Origin: Cupriavidus cauae
Lineage (GTDB): Bacteria; Pseudomonadota; Gammaproteobacteria; Burkholderiales; Burkholderiaceae
Length of the DNA stretch: 64,000 nt
Direction: 5' to 3'
Assembly (NCBI RefSeq): GCF_008632125.1
Contig: NZ_VWRN01000072.1
Location: 1 to 64,000, forward strand
Part shown: positions 26,690 to 34,855 of the stretch, one piece after another
How positions within the stretch are numbered: position 1 is the stretch's first letter
Layout: every line of letters begins with the position of its first letter
Translations under genes and position numbers: made by a program
The notes under the pieces: model-generated
What the model was told of the DNA's origin: nothing
Databases searched by the model: none
Seen by the model: the letters and a program-made list of their open reading frames with translations, nothing else

Positions 26690-27928
26690 ATGTCCGATCT
26701 GAACGAGAAGGATCTGCCGCTCGCCGGCGTCAAGGTATTGGAGTTCTGCACGGTCGCCGCCGGGCCGTTCTGCGGCATGCTGCTGGCCGACATGGGCGCC
26801 GACGTCGTCAAGATCGAGCCGCCCGACGGCGATACGCTGCGGCAATGGCCCCCGATTTCGGCCGGCTTCTCGGAGAACTTCGCCTCGCTGAATCGCAACA
26901 AGCGCTCGGTGGTGCTGAACCTGAAGCAGCCGGAAGACGTCGCGCTGGCGCGCCAACTGATGCTCGAGGCCGACGTGGTGGTCGAGAACAACAGGCCTGG
27001 CGTGATGGACCGCCTGGGGCTGGGCTATGCGAGCCTGCGCGAGGACCACCCGGGGCTCGTCTACTGCTCGGTGTCGGCCTATGGCCAGAGCGGGCCGCGC
27101 GCCACCGAAGGCGGCTTCGACCTGACCATCCAGGCCGCCGCCGGCGTGATGAGCGTGACCGGCGAGCCGGACGGCGCCCCGGTCAAGTGTGGCGTGCCAC
27201 TGGCGGACTTCGCGTCCGGCCTGTACGGGGCCTTCGCCATTGCCAGCGCGCTGGCCCGCGTGCGCGCCGGCGGCGCCGGCATGCATATCGATGTGCCGAT
27301 GTATGGCTGCACGCTGGGCATCGCCGCGCTGCAGACCAGCGAGTACTTCGGCACCGGCCGCAGCCCGGCCAAGCTCGGCTCGGCGCATCCACGCAACGCG
27401 CCGTACCAGGCGTTCCAGGCGGCCGACGGCTACTTCGCGATCGCGGCCGGCAACCAGAAGCTGTGGCTCGAGGTCGTGCGCGTGGTCGAGATGCCCGAAC
27501 TGTCCGAGGACCCCCGCTTTGCCACCACCCGTGATCGCGCGGCCAACCAGGTCGCGTTGAAGGACCTGCTGGAGCAGCGCTTTGCCCGCGCCGGCGTCGA
27601 TCACTGGATCGCGGCCTTCCAGGCCGCCGGCGTGCCGCACGCGCGCATCAACGACTACGCCGCCGCGCTGCAGGATCCGCAGGTCGAACATATGGAGTGG
27701 GTGCGCCCGCTGACGCTGCCGAGCGGCGTGGCGACGCGGACCTTCGTCTCGCCGTTGCGGCTGGACGGCATGGGTCTGCCGGTGCGCCGGCCGCCGCCCG
27801 CGCTCGGCGAGCATACCGAGGCGGTTCGCGCCGCCCATGCCGGCGGCGCCGGGCAGGAGCAGCAGGGGCAAACGCAGAAGCAATCGCAGGAACGAACGCA
27901 GAAGCAAACGCAGGAGAAAACGCCATGA
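26690..27928 (+). CDS. CaiB/BaiF (class III) CoA transferase
   Basis: Encodes 412 residues from ATG 26690. The family pattern is clear: 'LPLAGVKVLEFCTVAAGPFC', 'LLADMGADVVKIEPPDGDTL', 'NRNKRSVVLNLKQPED', 'DVVVENNRPGVMDRLGLGY' and 'HPRNAPYQAFQAADGYFAIA'. The catalytic Asp is expected in the 'GGFDLTIQAAAGVMSVTG' block. It moves CoA between acids. The C-terminal 22 residues are a Gln/Lys/Thr/Glu repeat. It leads an operon with a thiol dioxygenase (ATGA overlap) and an enoyl-CoA hydratase, so its acceptor may be a sulfur-containing acid such as 3-sulfinopropionate; this is inference. Confidence 0.92.
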   Translation: MSDLNEKDLPLAGVKVLEFCTVAAGPFCGMLLADMGADVVKIEPPDGDTLRQWPPISAGFSENFASLNRNKRSVVLNLKQPEDVALARQLMLEADVVVENNRPGVMDRLGLGYASLREDHPGLVYCSVSAYGQSGPRATEGGFDLTIQAAAGVMSVTGEPDGAPVKCGVPLADFASGLYGAFAIASALARVRAGGAGMHIDVPMYGCTLGIAALQTSEYFGTGRSPAKLGSAHPRNAPYQAFQAADGYFAIAAGNQKLWLEVVRVVEMPELSEDPRFATTRDRAANQVALKDLLEQRFARAGVDHWIAAFQAAGVPHARINDYAAALQDPQVEHMEWVRPLTLPSGVATRTFVSPLRLDGMGLPVRRPPPALGEHTEAVRAAHAGGAGQEQQGQTQKQSQERTQKQTQEKTP

Positions 27929-28518
27929 GTCGCACCATCGAACCGCTGCGGACCTTCGTTGCCGGCGTCACGTCGCTGATGGAAGGACCCGACCGCGACG
28001 AGGCGGCCTTGCTCGAAGGCACGCGGCCCCTGCTGCAGGCGCTGGTCGCCCGCGACGACTGGCTGCCCGACGAACTGGCGCAGCCGCATCCGACCTACTA
28101 CCAGCAATACCTGCTGTACGGCGATCCGCTCGATCGCTTCTCGGTCGTCAGCTTCGTCTGGGGGCCGGGCCAGCAGACCCCGGTGCACGACCACACGGTG
28201 TGGGGCTGGATCGGCGTGCTGCGCGGGGCCGAGATCGACATCCGCTATCGCCTCGACGATCGAGGCATCCATCAGGACGGCGAGGAAACCCGGCTCGAGG
28301 CCGGGCAGGTGGCGGCGGTTTCGCCGTCGCTCGGCGACATCCACCGCGTGCGCAATGCCTTCGACGACCGCGTCTCGGTCAGCGTCCACCTGTACGGCGG
28401 CAATATCGGCCGCATTCGCCGCCATGTCTTCGATCCCGCGACCGGCGCGCCGAAGGAGTTCGTCTCCGGCTATGCCAACCGCTTCGCGCCGAATCTGTGG
28501 GCCGCTGCCGATGTCTGA
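27925..28518 (+). CDS. thiol dioxygenase, 3-mercaptopropionate dioxygenase-like (cysteine dioxygenase family)
   Basis: Encodes 197 residues. The cupin Fe(II) ligands are His88 and His90 in 'PVHDHTVWGWIGVLRG' and His140 in 'GDIHRVRNAF'. At the position of Arg60 in mammalian cysteine dioxygenase it has Gln (YYQQYLL, about residue 61), the feature of the Gln-type enzymes that prefer 3-mercaptopropionate. 'RFSVVSFVWGPGQQTPVHDH' also matches those. It oxidises a thiol to a sulfinic acid. It overlaps the CoA transferase by ATGA and the next gene by eight bases. Cysteine as substrate cannot be excluded. Confidence 0.88.
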   Translation: MSRTIEPLRTFVAGVTSLMEGPDRDEAALLEGTRPLLQALVARDDWLPDELAQPHPTYYQQYLLYGDPLDRFSVVSFVWGPGQQTPVHDHTVWGWIGVLRGAEIDIRYRLDDRGIHQDGEETRLEAGQVAAVSPSLGDIHRVRNAFDDRVSVSVHLYGGNIGRIRRHVFDPATGAPKEFVSGYANRFAPNLWAAADV

Positions 28519-29287
28519 CGACGCATCGACCGTCGCCGCCACCGCGCAGCCGGCGCTGCTGGTCGACCGGCAAGGCGATATCACGCGACTGACGCTGAAT
28601 CGTCCGCAACGGGGCAATGCCTTGTCGGCCGAACTGGTGCAGGCGATGCACGACGCGGTCCTCGCCTGCCAGCGCGACGGCACGCGGCTGCTGCTGATCG
28701 AAGGCGCGGGCAAACACTTCTGCACCGGCTTCGACCTCGCCGACCTCGACGGCGAAACGGATGACACGCTGCTGGCCCGCTTCGTCCGCGTCGAACTGAT
28801 GCTGCAGGCCGTCTATACGGCGCCATTCACCACCGTCGCGCGGGTCCACGGCCGGGCCATGGGCGCCGGCGCCGATCTGGCGGCGGCCTGCGAACAATGC
28901 TGGGTGGCGGCCGACAGCCGCTTCGCCTTCCCCGGCGCGGCCTTCGGGCTGGTGCTGGGGACCGCGCGGCTTGCCGCCCGCGTCGGGCCGACACTGGCGC
29001 GCCAATGGATCGGCGCCGGCGCCACCATCGATGCCGACACGGCCCTCGCCACGGGCCTGGCCTCGCGGGACTTCGAGGCCGACGAACACGGCAAGCCCGA
29101 CACCGCGCTGGAGGCGCTGGCGCGTCAGGCGCGCCGGCTCGACACCGACACGCAGGCGGCGATCCATGCCGCCTCCCGCGCAGACGGCGACGAACTCGCC
29201 AGGCAGCTCGCCGCGCTGGTCCATTCGGCCGCGCGGCCCGGTTTGCGCGAGCGCATCCGCGCGTATCGCGCGGCGTCGGCCCGCTAG
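28511..29287 (+). CDS. enoyl-CoA hydratase/isomerase family protein
   Basis: Encodes 258 residues. The crotonase fold shows 'ITRLTLNRPQRGNALSAEL', 'LLLIEGAGKHFCTGFDLADL' (oxyanion loop) and 'ARVHGRAMGAGADLAAACEQ'. The two usual hydratase Glu residues are not obvious, so it may be an isomerase, hydrolase or lyase. It is the third gene of an operon with CoA transferase and thiol dioxygenase and probably acts on the CoA ester made there. Its TAG shares the tetranucleotide CTAG with the stop of the converging LysR gene. Confidence 0.9.
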   Translation: MSDDASTVAATAQPALLVDRQGDITRLTLNRPQRGNALSAELVQAMHDAVLACQRDGTRLLLIEGAGKHFCTGFDLADLDGETDDTLLARFVRVELMLQAVYTAPFTTVARVHGRAMGAGADLAAACEQCWVAADSRFAFPGAAFGLVLGTARLAARVGPTLARQWIGAGATIDADTALATGLASRDFEADEHGKPDTALEALARQARRLDTDTQAAIHAASRADGDELARQLAALVHSAARPGLRERIRAYRAASAR

Positions 29288-30180
29288 GCGGTCCGTTGCC
29301 GCGCGGCCGGCGTGGGGAAGATGCCGACGAAGCGATCGCGCGCCGGATGATCGGGCGCCGCCTTCCAGACGCAATAGACCTCCGACGGCACGGTGCTGTG
29401 CTTCAGCGGCCGAAATGCCGCGCCGGCCAGCGCCGAATGCCGCAGGGCCGCCGGCACCACCGCCACGCCCATTCCCTGCGAGACCAGCGACACCACCGAC
29501 AGCCAGTGCCGGACCTCGTGGCGGATCTGCGGGTAGAAGCCCTCGGCCGCGCACATGTCGACGATGCGCGCGTAGTAGTCGGGCGACGCATTGCGGGAGA
29601 ACAGCACGAACGGCTCGCCGCGCAGCTCGGTCAGCGCGATGGTCCGCCGGGTTGCCAGCCGATGGGCGGCCGGCATGCAGCAGACGAAGGGCTCGCTGTG
29701 GATCAGCCGCGCCGCCAGCTCGTCCGGCACCCGGCTGGTGTGGATGAAGCCGACGTCGAGCTGCCCGTGCAGCAGCGCCTCGATCTGTTCCTGCGAATTG
29801 AGTTCGGTCAGCGCGATCTGGATGCCGGGCTGGTCGGCCTCGAACTGCTGCAGCTTCTGGGGCAGGCCTCGATACAGCATCGACCCGACGAAGCCCACGC
29901 GCAGCCGGCCCACGGCGCCGGCTTCGATCTGCCGGGCCAGCAGCCGCGCCTCCTCGGCCTGCGCCAGCAGCGCGGTGGCGGATTCGCGGAAGGCCCGGCC
30001 CGCCGCGGTCAGCCTCACGCCCTTGCTGTCGCGCTCGAACAGCCGGGCGCCGACCGACGCCTCCAGCTGCTGGATGTTCAGCGACAGCGGCGGCTGGGAG
30101 ATCGACAGCCGGCGCGCGGCGCGGCCGAAGTGCAGCTCGTCGGCCAGCACGAGGAAATAGCGCAGATGGCGGAACTCCAT
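29284..30180 (-). CDS. LysR-family regulator (BenM/CatM-like class)
   Basis: Encodes 298 residues from the ATG at 30180 ('MEFRHLRYFLVLADELHFGR', a start typical of the BenM/CatM/CbnR class). The HTH 'AARRLSISQPPLSLNIQQLE' is intact, and the effector domain has 'GRLRVGFVGSMLYRGLPQKL' and 'LDVGFIHTSRVPDEL'. This class senses aromatic-acid catabolites. The target may be the convergent operon or genes to the right. Its stop overlaps the hydratase stop in CTAG. Confidence 0.92.
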   Translation of the reverse strand: MEFRHLRYFLVLADELHFGRAARRLSISQPPLSLNIQQLEASVGARLFERDSKGVRLTAAGRAFRESATALLAQAEEARLLARQIEAGAVGRLRVGFVGSMLYRGLPQKLQQFEADQPGIQIALTELNSQEQIEALLHGQLDVGFIHTSRVPDELAARLIHSEPFVCCMPAAHRLATRRTIALTELRGEPFVLFSRNASPDYYARIVDMCAAEGFYPQIRHEVRHWLSVVSLVSQGMGVAVVPAALRHSALAGAAFRPLKHSTVPSEVYCVWKAAPDHPARDRFVGIFPTPAARQRTA

Positions 30181-30228
30181 GGCAGGGCGGCGTTCGATGA
30201 CGCTTCGATGAAGGTTCGTTGAAGAGGG

Positions 30229-30287
30229 CGGCAACCGGCGCGGCAACCGGCGCGGCAACCGGCGCGATAACGGGCCGGTAACGGGCC
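30229..30287. repeat. 12-bp then 11-bp tandem repeats upstream of the LysR gene
   Basis: CGGCAACCGGCG occurs three times exactly (30229-30264). It passes through CGATAACGGGCC into an 11-bp GGTAACGGGCC unit. The array lies 50 bases before the LysR start on the minus strand. Confidence 0.85.
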
Positions 30288-30433
30288 GGTAACGAGCGCC
30301 GGTAACGGAGAAGCGGGCCTCATTCTATGCCTACAGTTTGCGCGCGGCATGCCGTTATCCCTTCGATGTGCCGGCTGAACAGGTAGCGCGCAGCAGCAGT
30401 GCGGGCTGCGCCAACGGCGAACACAAGGCCCCC

Positions 30434-31492
30434 GTGACGCACCATGACCACTACCAGACCCTAGGCGTTGCCCCGACGGCCACGGCGGACGAGATCCGGC
30501 AGGCGTACCGGCGGCTGGCCATGCGGTGGCATCCGGACCGCAATCCGGACGATCCGCAGGCCGCGGAAGAGCGGTTCAAGCGATTGCAGCATGCCTTCGC
30601 GGTGCTCAAGGATGCCGGCCGCCGGATGGCCTATGACGCCGAGCGCGCCGCGCCGCGTGGCGGTTCCAGCCACGGCGCCGGCAATGGCGCGGGCAATGGC
30701 ACCGGCAACGGCCGCGGCGCCCACGGACCGCGTCCCGCCCGCGAGGCCTGGCCGCATGGCGGCCCGCGCCGCAACGCGCAGGGCAAGGCCGGCGTCGACT
30801 ACCTGTGCGAGACCAGCATCGCGCTGGAAACGGCGGTGCTGGGCGGCATGGCATCGACCCGCGTCAGGATGACCGTCGATTGCCTGCACTGCGATGCACG
30901 CGGCATCCGCATGATGGCCTGCAAGCCGTGCGCCGGCACGGGCCAGGTGCGACGCGGCCTGTTCCACGCGTATGGCGCCTGCGAGCGCTGCGCGGGTCGC
31001 GGCGTCGAGCCGGCTCCCTGCGACGCCTGCGGCGGGACCGGCAAGGTCCGCGTCGACAAGGCACTGCGCGTGCAGATCAAGCCGGGCGTGATCGACGGCA
31101 CCGTGCTGCGCGCCCGCGGCATGGGCGGTGCCGGCATCGACGGCGGCCCCAACGGCAATCTGATGTGCAAGGTCCGGGTGCGCAAGGACCGCGTGTTCGG
31201 CGTCGATGGGCTGGACCTGACGCGCGAACTGAAGATCGACTTCGTGCTGGCCTGCCTCGGCGGCCGCGTGCCGGTGGTGCGCTTTCGCAAGACCGTGATG
31301 GCCGAGATCCCGGCGATGACGCGCAGCGGCACCGTGATCCGCGTGCGCGGCATGGGCCTGCACGATCGCGCCAAACAAAAGACCGGCGATCTGCTGCTGA
31401 CGGTGGTCATCGATCTGCCGTCGCGGCTGCGCGCGCTGACCGAGTCGCAGCAGACGCTGCTGCGCGAACTCGGCCGCGGCGCCGGCGAATGA
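30434..31492 (+). CDS. DnaJ-family co-chaperone with four-motif zinc domain
   Basis: Encodes 352 residues from GTG 30434; an upstream frame adds unconserved residues. The J domain starts 'HYQTLGVAPTATADEIRQAY' with HPD at residues 33-35, followed by a Gly/Asn-rich linker. The zinc domain has four CxxC motifs (Cys150/153, 163/166, 183/186, 196/199), then the C-terminal peptide-binding domain ('LRVQIKPGVIDGTVLRARGM'). It is the type I DnaJ plan, but lies apart from dnaK and grpE, so it is probably a specialised second DnaJ. The stop codon begins an 11-bp repeat. Confidence 0.88.
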   Translation: MTHHDHYQTLGVAPTATADEIRQAYRRLAMRWHPDRNPDDPQAAEERFKRLQHAFAVLKDAGRRMAYDAERAAPRGGSSHGAGNGAGNGTGNGRGAHGPRPAREAWPHGGPRRNAQGKAGVDYLCETSIALETAVLGGMASTRVRMTVDCLHCDARGIRMMACKPCAGTGQVRRGLFHAYGACERCAGRGVEPAPCDACGGTGKVRVDKALRVQIKPGVIDGTVLRARGMGGAGIDGGPNGNLMCKVRVRKDRVFGVDGLDLTRELKIDFVLACLGGRVPVVRFRKTVMAEIPAMTRSGTVIRVRGMGLHDRAKQKTGDLLLTVVIDLPSRLRALTESQQTLLRELGRGAGE

Positions 31493-31521
31493 ACCCTGAA
31501 TGAACCCTGAATGAATCCTTA
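31490..31521 (+). repeat. 11-bp tandem repeat starting at the dnaJ-like stop
   Basis: TGAACCCTGAA occurs at 31490-31500 and 31501-31511, then TGAATCCTTA. The first three bases are the stop codon of the DnaJ-like gene; the last unit runs into the end of the converging Bug gene (stop 31519-31521). Confidence 0.9.
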
Positions 31522-32499
31522 CTGGTTCTTCATGGCCTCGGCCAGCCGCCGGATGATCGCCCCCTCGCTCTTGAAGGCCTTCTGCGCATAGGCGGTGTAC
31601 TGCTCCGGACCCATATAGTTGGTCGACATGCCGTACTGCTGCGTCACCGTCAGCAGCTTCTGGTCCTTCAGCGCGTTGCGGAACGCGGTGTCGAGCTTCT
31701 TGACGACCTCGGGCTTCATGCCGGCGGGGCCGACGATGCCGAACGGCGAATTGGACCAGACCGGATAGCCGATCTCCTTGAGCGTCGGCGCATCGGGGAA
31801 GTCCGGCGCGCGCTTTTCCGACAGCACCGCGAGCACGCGCAACTGGCCGTTCTTCACATAGGGCAGCAGCGTGTTGGTCAGCATCGCCACGTCGCACTGG
31901 CCGCCCAGCAGCGAGGTGATGGCCTCGGCGTCGCCCTTGTACGGGACATGCGTCCAGTTCGATTGCGTGATGCGCGCCAGTTCCGAGATCGTCAGATGCT
32001 GGCTGCCGTAGATGCCGGTGGTGCCGTAGCTGATGCCGCGGCTCGACGCCTTGGCTTCGGCCACCAGCTCCTGCATGGTCTTCCACTTGGCATCGGTGCG
32101 CACCGCGACCGCGAAGTTGTAGTCCGCGATCATCGAGATATAGGTCAGGTCCTTCAGCGGGTCGTAGCGCATCTTCTGCACGTGCGGCAAGCGGAAGATC
32201 ACCACCGGCGCCATCGTCAGCGTATAGCCGTCGGGCTCGCTGGTGGCCATCTGCGTCGCGCCCAGCGTGCCGCTGACCCCGGGCTTGTTCTCGACGATGA
32301 TCGATTGGCCCAGCTCGCGCCCGGCCGCATCGGCCAGCGCGCGGCCGATCTGGTCGGTGATGCCGCCGGCGCCGTAGGGCACGATCAGCTTGATGGGACG
32401 ACTGGGAAAGTCCTCGGCGTGCAGGCGTCCGACCGGCATCCCGGCCACGCCCGCCGCCCATGCCGCGCCGGCCAGGCGCAGGATTTGGCGTCGTTGCAT
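31519..32499 (-). CDS. Bug-family tripartite tricarboxylate transporter substrate-binding protein
   Basis: Encodes 326 residues from the ATG at 32499, with AAGGAGA upstream. The signal sequence begins MQRRQILRLAG, with twin arginines, so Tat export is possible. The fold is typical: 'FPSRPIKLIVPYGAGGITDQ', 'NKPGVSGTLGATQMATSEPD', 'HVPYKGDAEAITSLLGGQCD' and 'GQLRVLAVLSEKRAPDFPDA'. It is divergent from the acyl-CoA dehydrogenase gene at 32821, separated by an AT-rich regulatory region, and probably binds a substrate for that pathway. Confidence 0.93.
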   Translation of the reverse strand: MQRRQILRLAGAAWAAGVAGMPVGRLHAEDFPSRPIKLIVPYGAGGITDQIGRALADAAGRELGQSIIVENKPGVSGTLGATQMATSEPDGYTLTMAPVVIFRLPHVQKMRYDPLKDLTYISMIADYNFAVAVRTDAKWKTMQELVAEAKASSRGISYGTTGIYGSQHLTISELARITQSNWTHVPYKGDAEAITSLLGGQCDVAMLTNTLLPYVKNGQLRVLAVLSEKRAPDFPDAPTLKEIGYPVWSNSPFGIVGPAGMKPEVVKKLDTAFRNALKDQKLLTVTQQYGMSTNYMGPEQYTAYAQKAFKSEGAIIRRLAEAMKNQ

Positions 32500-32695
32500 G
32501 TTGTCTCCTTTGTATGGTGTCGATGCGACGGTGTCGATACGACGGCCAGGCTGTCCCGCCCGGCTCGCACGGCTCGGCCGTGGCGGGACAGTATGCAACG
32601 CGTTGCGGTCTGGTGGTGTGACAGGGCGGGTTTGTCCCTAGCGCTGCAAGCGACGCATGAGAGCGTAGCGAGGTGAATCCCCTGTGTGGGCGCCT

Positions 32696-32737
32696 ATACA
32701 AAAAACATATCGTCCAAGCCATTATTAGTATTGGACG
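32696..32737. promoter_or_regulatory. AT-rich divergent control region with a 7-bp dyad
   Basis: CGTCCAA (32711-32717) and TTGGACG (32731-32737) are perfect complements 13 bases apart, within one of the most AT-rich patches of the window (ACAAAAAACATAT nearby). It lies between divergent Bug and acyl-CoA dehydrogenase genes and is a likely operator; the regulator is unknown. Confidence 0.55.
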
Positions 32738-32820
32738 CAAATCGCTGCTTCCTCGAACATTCCAGCATCCGGCGGGCTCGGTCCCGGCCGCATATCGAGA
32801 AGTGGGAAGAGGAGACAAGC

Positions 32821-34611
32821 ATGCCGACCAGCGCCGTCCGTCAGGACGTTTCATCGCAACCCGCCGCCGCGGCGACGCCGTCCGTACATCCGGTGCCGGA
32901 CCAGCATGGCGTCAATCTGTTTGCCAGCGATCCCGACCTGCGCGCGCTGCTGCCGCTGTATCTGCCGGCCGACTTGTACCAGCACCTGTTGCCGCATCTG
33001 GACCGGATGGGCGCGCTGGCGGGGGGCGTGCTGGATGCGCTGGCCAATACCGCCGATCACCATCCGCCGACGCTGACGCATCGCACGCGCACCGGCATCG
33101 ATGCGCAGCGCATCGACAAGCATCCGGCCTATGTCGAGCTCGAACGCGTGGCCTTTGCCGAGTTCGGCCTGGCGGCGGTATCGCATCGCGGCGGCGTGCT
33201 GGGCTGGCCGCAGCCGATGCCGGCGGCCGCCAAGTACGCGCTGACTTATCTGTTCGTGCAGGCGGAGTTCGGCCTGTGCTGCCCGCTGTCGATGACCGAT
33301 TCGCTGACGCGCACGCTGCGCAAGTTCGGCGATCCGGCGCTGGTCGAGCGCTTCCTGCCGAACCTGACCACGCAGGTGTTCGAGGACCTGTACCAGGGCG
33401 CGATGTTCATGACCGAGCAGGGCGCGGGCTCCGATGTGGCGGCCACGGCCACGCGCGCGATCCCCGATCCCGAGGCGCAGGGCGGCTGGCGCCTGACCGG
33501 CGACAAGTGGTTCTGCTCGAATCCCGACGCCGAGCTGGCGATGGTGCTGGCGCGTCCGGATGGTGCGCCCGACGGCATCAAGGGCGTGTCGCTGTTCCTG
33601 CTGCCGCGCCGGCTGGCCGATGGCAGCCCGAACCACTATCGCATCATCCGCCTGAAGGACAAGCTGGGCACGCGCTCGATGGCGAGCGGCGAGATCTGCC
33701 TCGAAGGCGCGCACGCCTGGCTGGTCGGCGAGCCGGGCCGCGGCTTCGTGCAGATGGCGGACATGATCAACAACTCGCGCCTCTCCAACGGCGTGCGCGC
33801 CGCCGGACTGATGCGGCGGGCATTGTCGGAAGGACTGTTCATCGCGCGGGAGCGCCGTGCCTTCGGCAAGCGGCTGATCGACATGCCGCTGATGCGCCGC
33901 CAGTTGCTGAAGCTGGCGCTGCCGACCGAGCAGGCCCGCACGATGGTGTTCCAGACCGCCGAGGCGCTGCGCCGGGCCGACGCCGGCGAGGCTGACGCCT
34001 ATCCGCTGATGCGCATCCTGACGCCGCTGATCAAGTTCCGCGCCTGCCGCGATGCGCGCAAGGTCACCGGCGACGCCATGGAGATTCGCGGCGGCTGCGG
34101 CTACATCGAGGAATGGAGCGATCCGCGGCTGGTGCGCGACGCCCACCTCGGCTCGATCTGGGAAGGCACCAGCAATATCGTCGCGCTCGACGTACTGCGC
34201 GCGATCCGGCGCGAGGGCGCCCTGCCGGTGCTGCGGGCCCATCTGCAATCTCTGCTGGTGCAGACGCTGATGCACGCCAACGCGCGCGCGGCGTTCGACC
34301 GCGCACTGGAACGCGCCTGCACGCTGGCGGCCGACGCCGCGCAGGCCGATGCCGCCGGCGATGTGCTCGCGCGCCAGGCCGCATCCGCGCTGTACCACGT
34401 GACCAGCGCGGTAGCGATGGCGTGGGAAGCGGGCCGTATCGGCTCGGTCCGCCGCATGCGTCTGGCGCAGCTGGTGCTGATCCACCGCGTGCTGCCGCGC
34501 GATCCGCTGGCGGGCGGCGCCGAGCCGGACTGGCTGGCCGACACCGTGGCGCCGGCGGCCGAAGGCGCGGTGCAGCCGGCCGGGGCGGTCGATCAGGTCG
34601 ATCTGTTCTGA
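32821..34611 (+). CDS. acyl-CoA dehydrogenase, AidB-like long form
   Basis: Encodes 596 residues. An N-terminal extension (about 1-150) precedes the flavin fold: 'EDLYQGAMFMTEQGAGSDVA', 'GWRLTGDKWFCSNPDAELAM', 'RLKDKLGTRSMASGEICLEG', and 'ITPLI.F.ACRDARKVTGDA'-like helices, then 'MEIRGGCGYIEEWSDPRLVR ... GSIWEGTSNIVALD'. This layout resembles AidB/DNA-alkylation-type and long-chain acyl-CoA dehydrogenases. The substrate is not evident. GAAGAGGAGA precedes the ATG. A Bug protein and CoA transferase follow on the same strand. Confidence 0.9.
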   Translation: MPTSAVRQDVSSQPAAAATPSVHPVPDQHGVNLFASDPDLRALLPLYLPADLYQHLLPHLDRMGALAGGVLDALANTADHHPPTLTHRTRTGIDAQRIDKHPAYVELERVAFAEFGLAAVSHRGGVLGWPQPMPAAAKYALTYLFVQAEFGLCCPLSMTDSLTRTLRKFGDPALVERFLPNLTTQVFEDLYQGAMFMTEQGAGSDVAATATRAIPDPEAQGGWRLTGDKWFCSNPDAELAMVLARPDGAPDGIKGVSLFLLPRRLADGSPNHYRIIRLKDKLGTRSMASGEICLEGAHAWLVGEPGRGFVQMADMINNSRLSNGVRAAGLMRRALSEGLFIARERRAFGKRLIDMPLMRRQLLKLALPTEQARTMVFQTAEALRRADAGEADAYPLMRILTPLIKFRACRDARKVTGDAMEIRGGCGYIEEWSDPRLVRDAHLGSIWEGTSNIVALDVLRAIRREGALPVLRAHLQSLLVQTLMHANARAAFDRALERACTLAADAAQADAAGDVLARQAASALYHVTSAVAMAWEAGRIGSVRRMRLAQLVLIHRVLPRDPLAGGAEPDWLADTVAPAAEGAVQPAGAVDQVDLF

Positions 34612-34664
34612 AGATCTACTGGCGACCCGACCAGCCGGTCCGCCGGCCCGGGGGCCCTGCGGCC

Positions 34665-34704
34665 CGCAGACGCGCAGACGCGCGGACGCGCACACCGGCA
34701 GACC
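34665..34704 (+). repeat. five tandem 8-bp units (CGCAGACG)
   Basis: CGCAGACG, CGCAGACG, CGCGGACG, CGCACACC and GGCAGACC follow each other about 50 bases after the acyl-CoA dehydrogenase stop, with the pattern fading further downstream. Confidence 0.75.
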
Positions 34705-34855
34705 CGCGACCCCGCAGATCCATAGACCCACAGGCTCACAGGCTCACCCGTCGCGAGGCGCAATGCCTCGCAGCGAATCCCCAACCAACAACGATCCGAA
34801 CAAGCGCCCGGGACGATGAATCCCGACGGCGCATGGCCCGACAAGGAGACATGAC

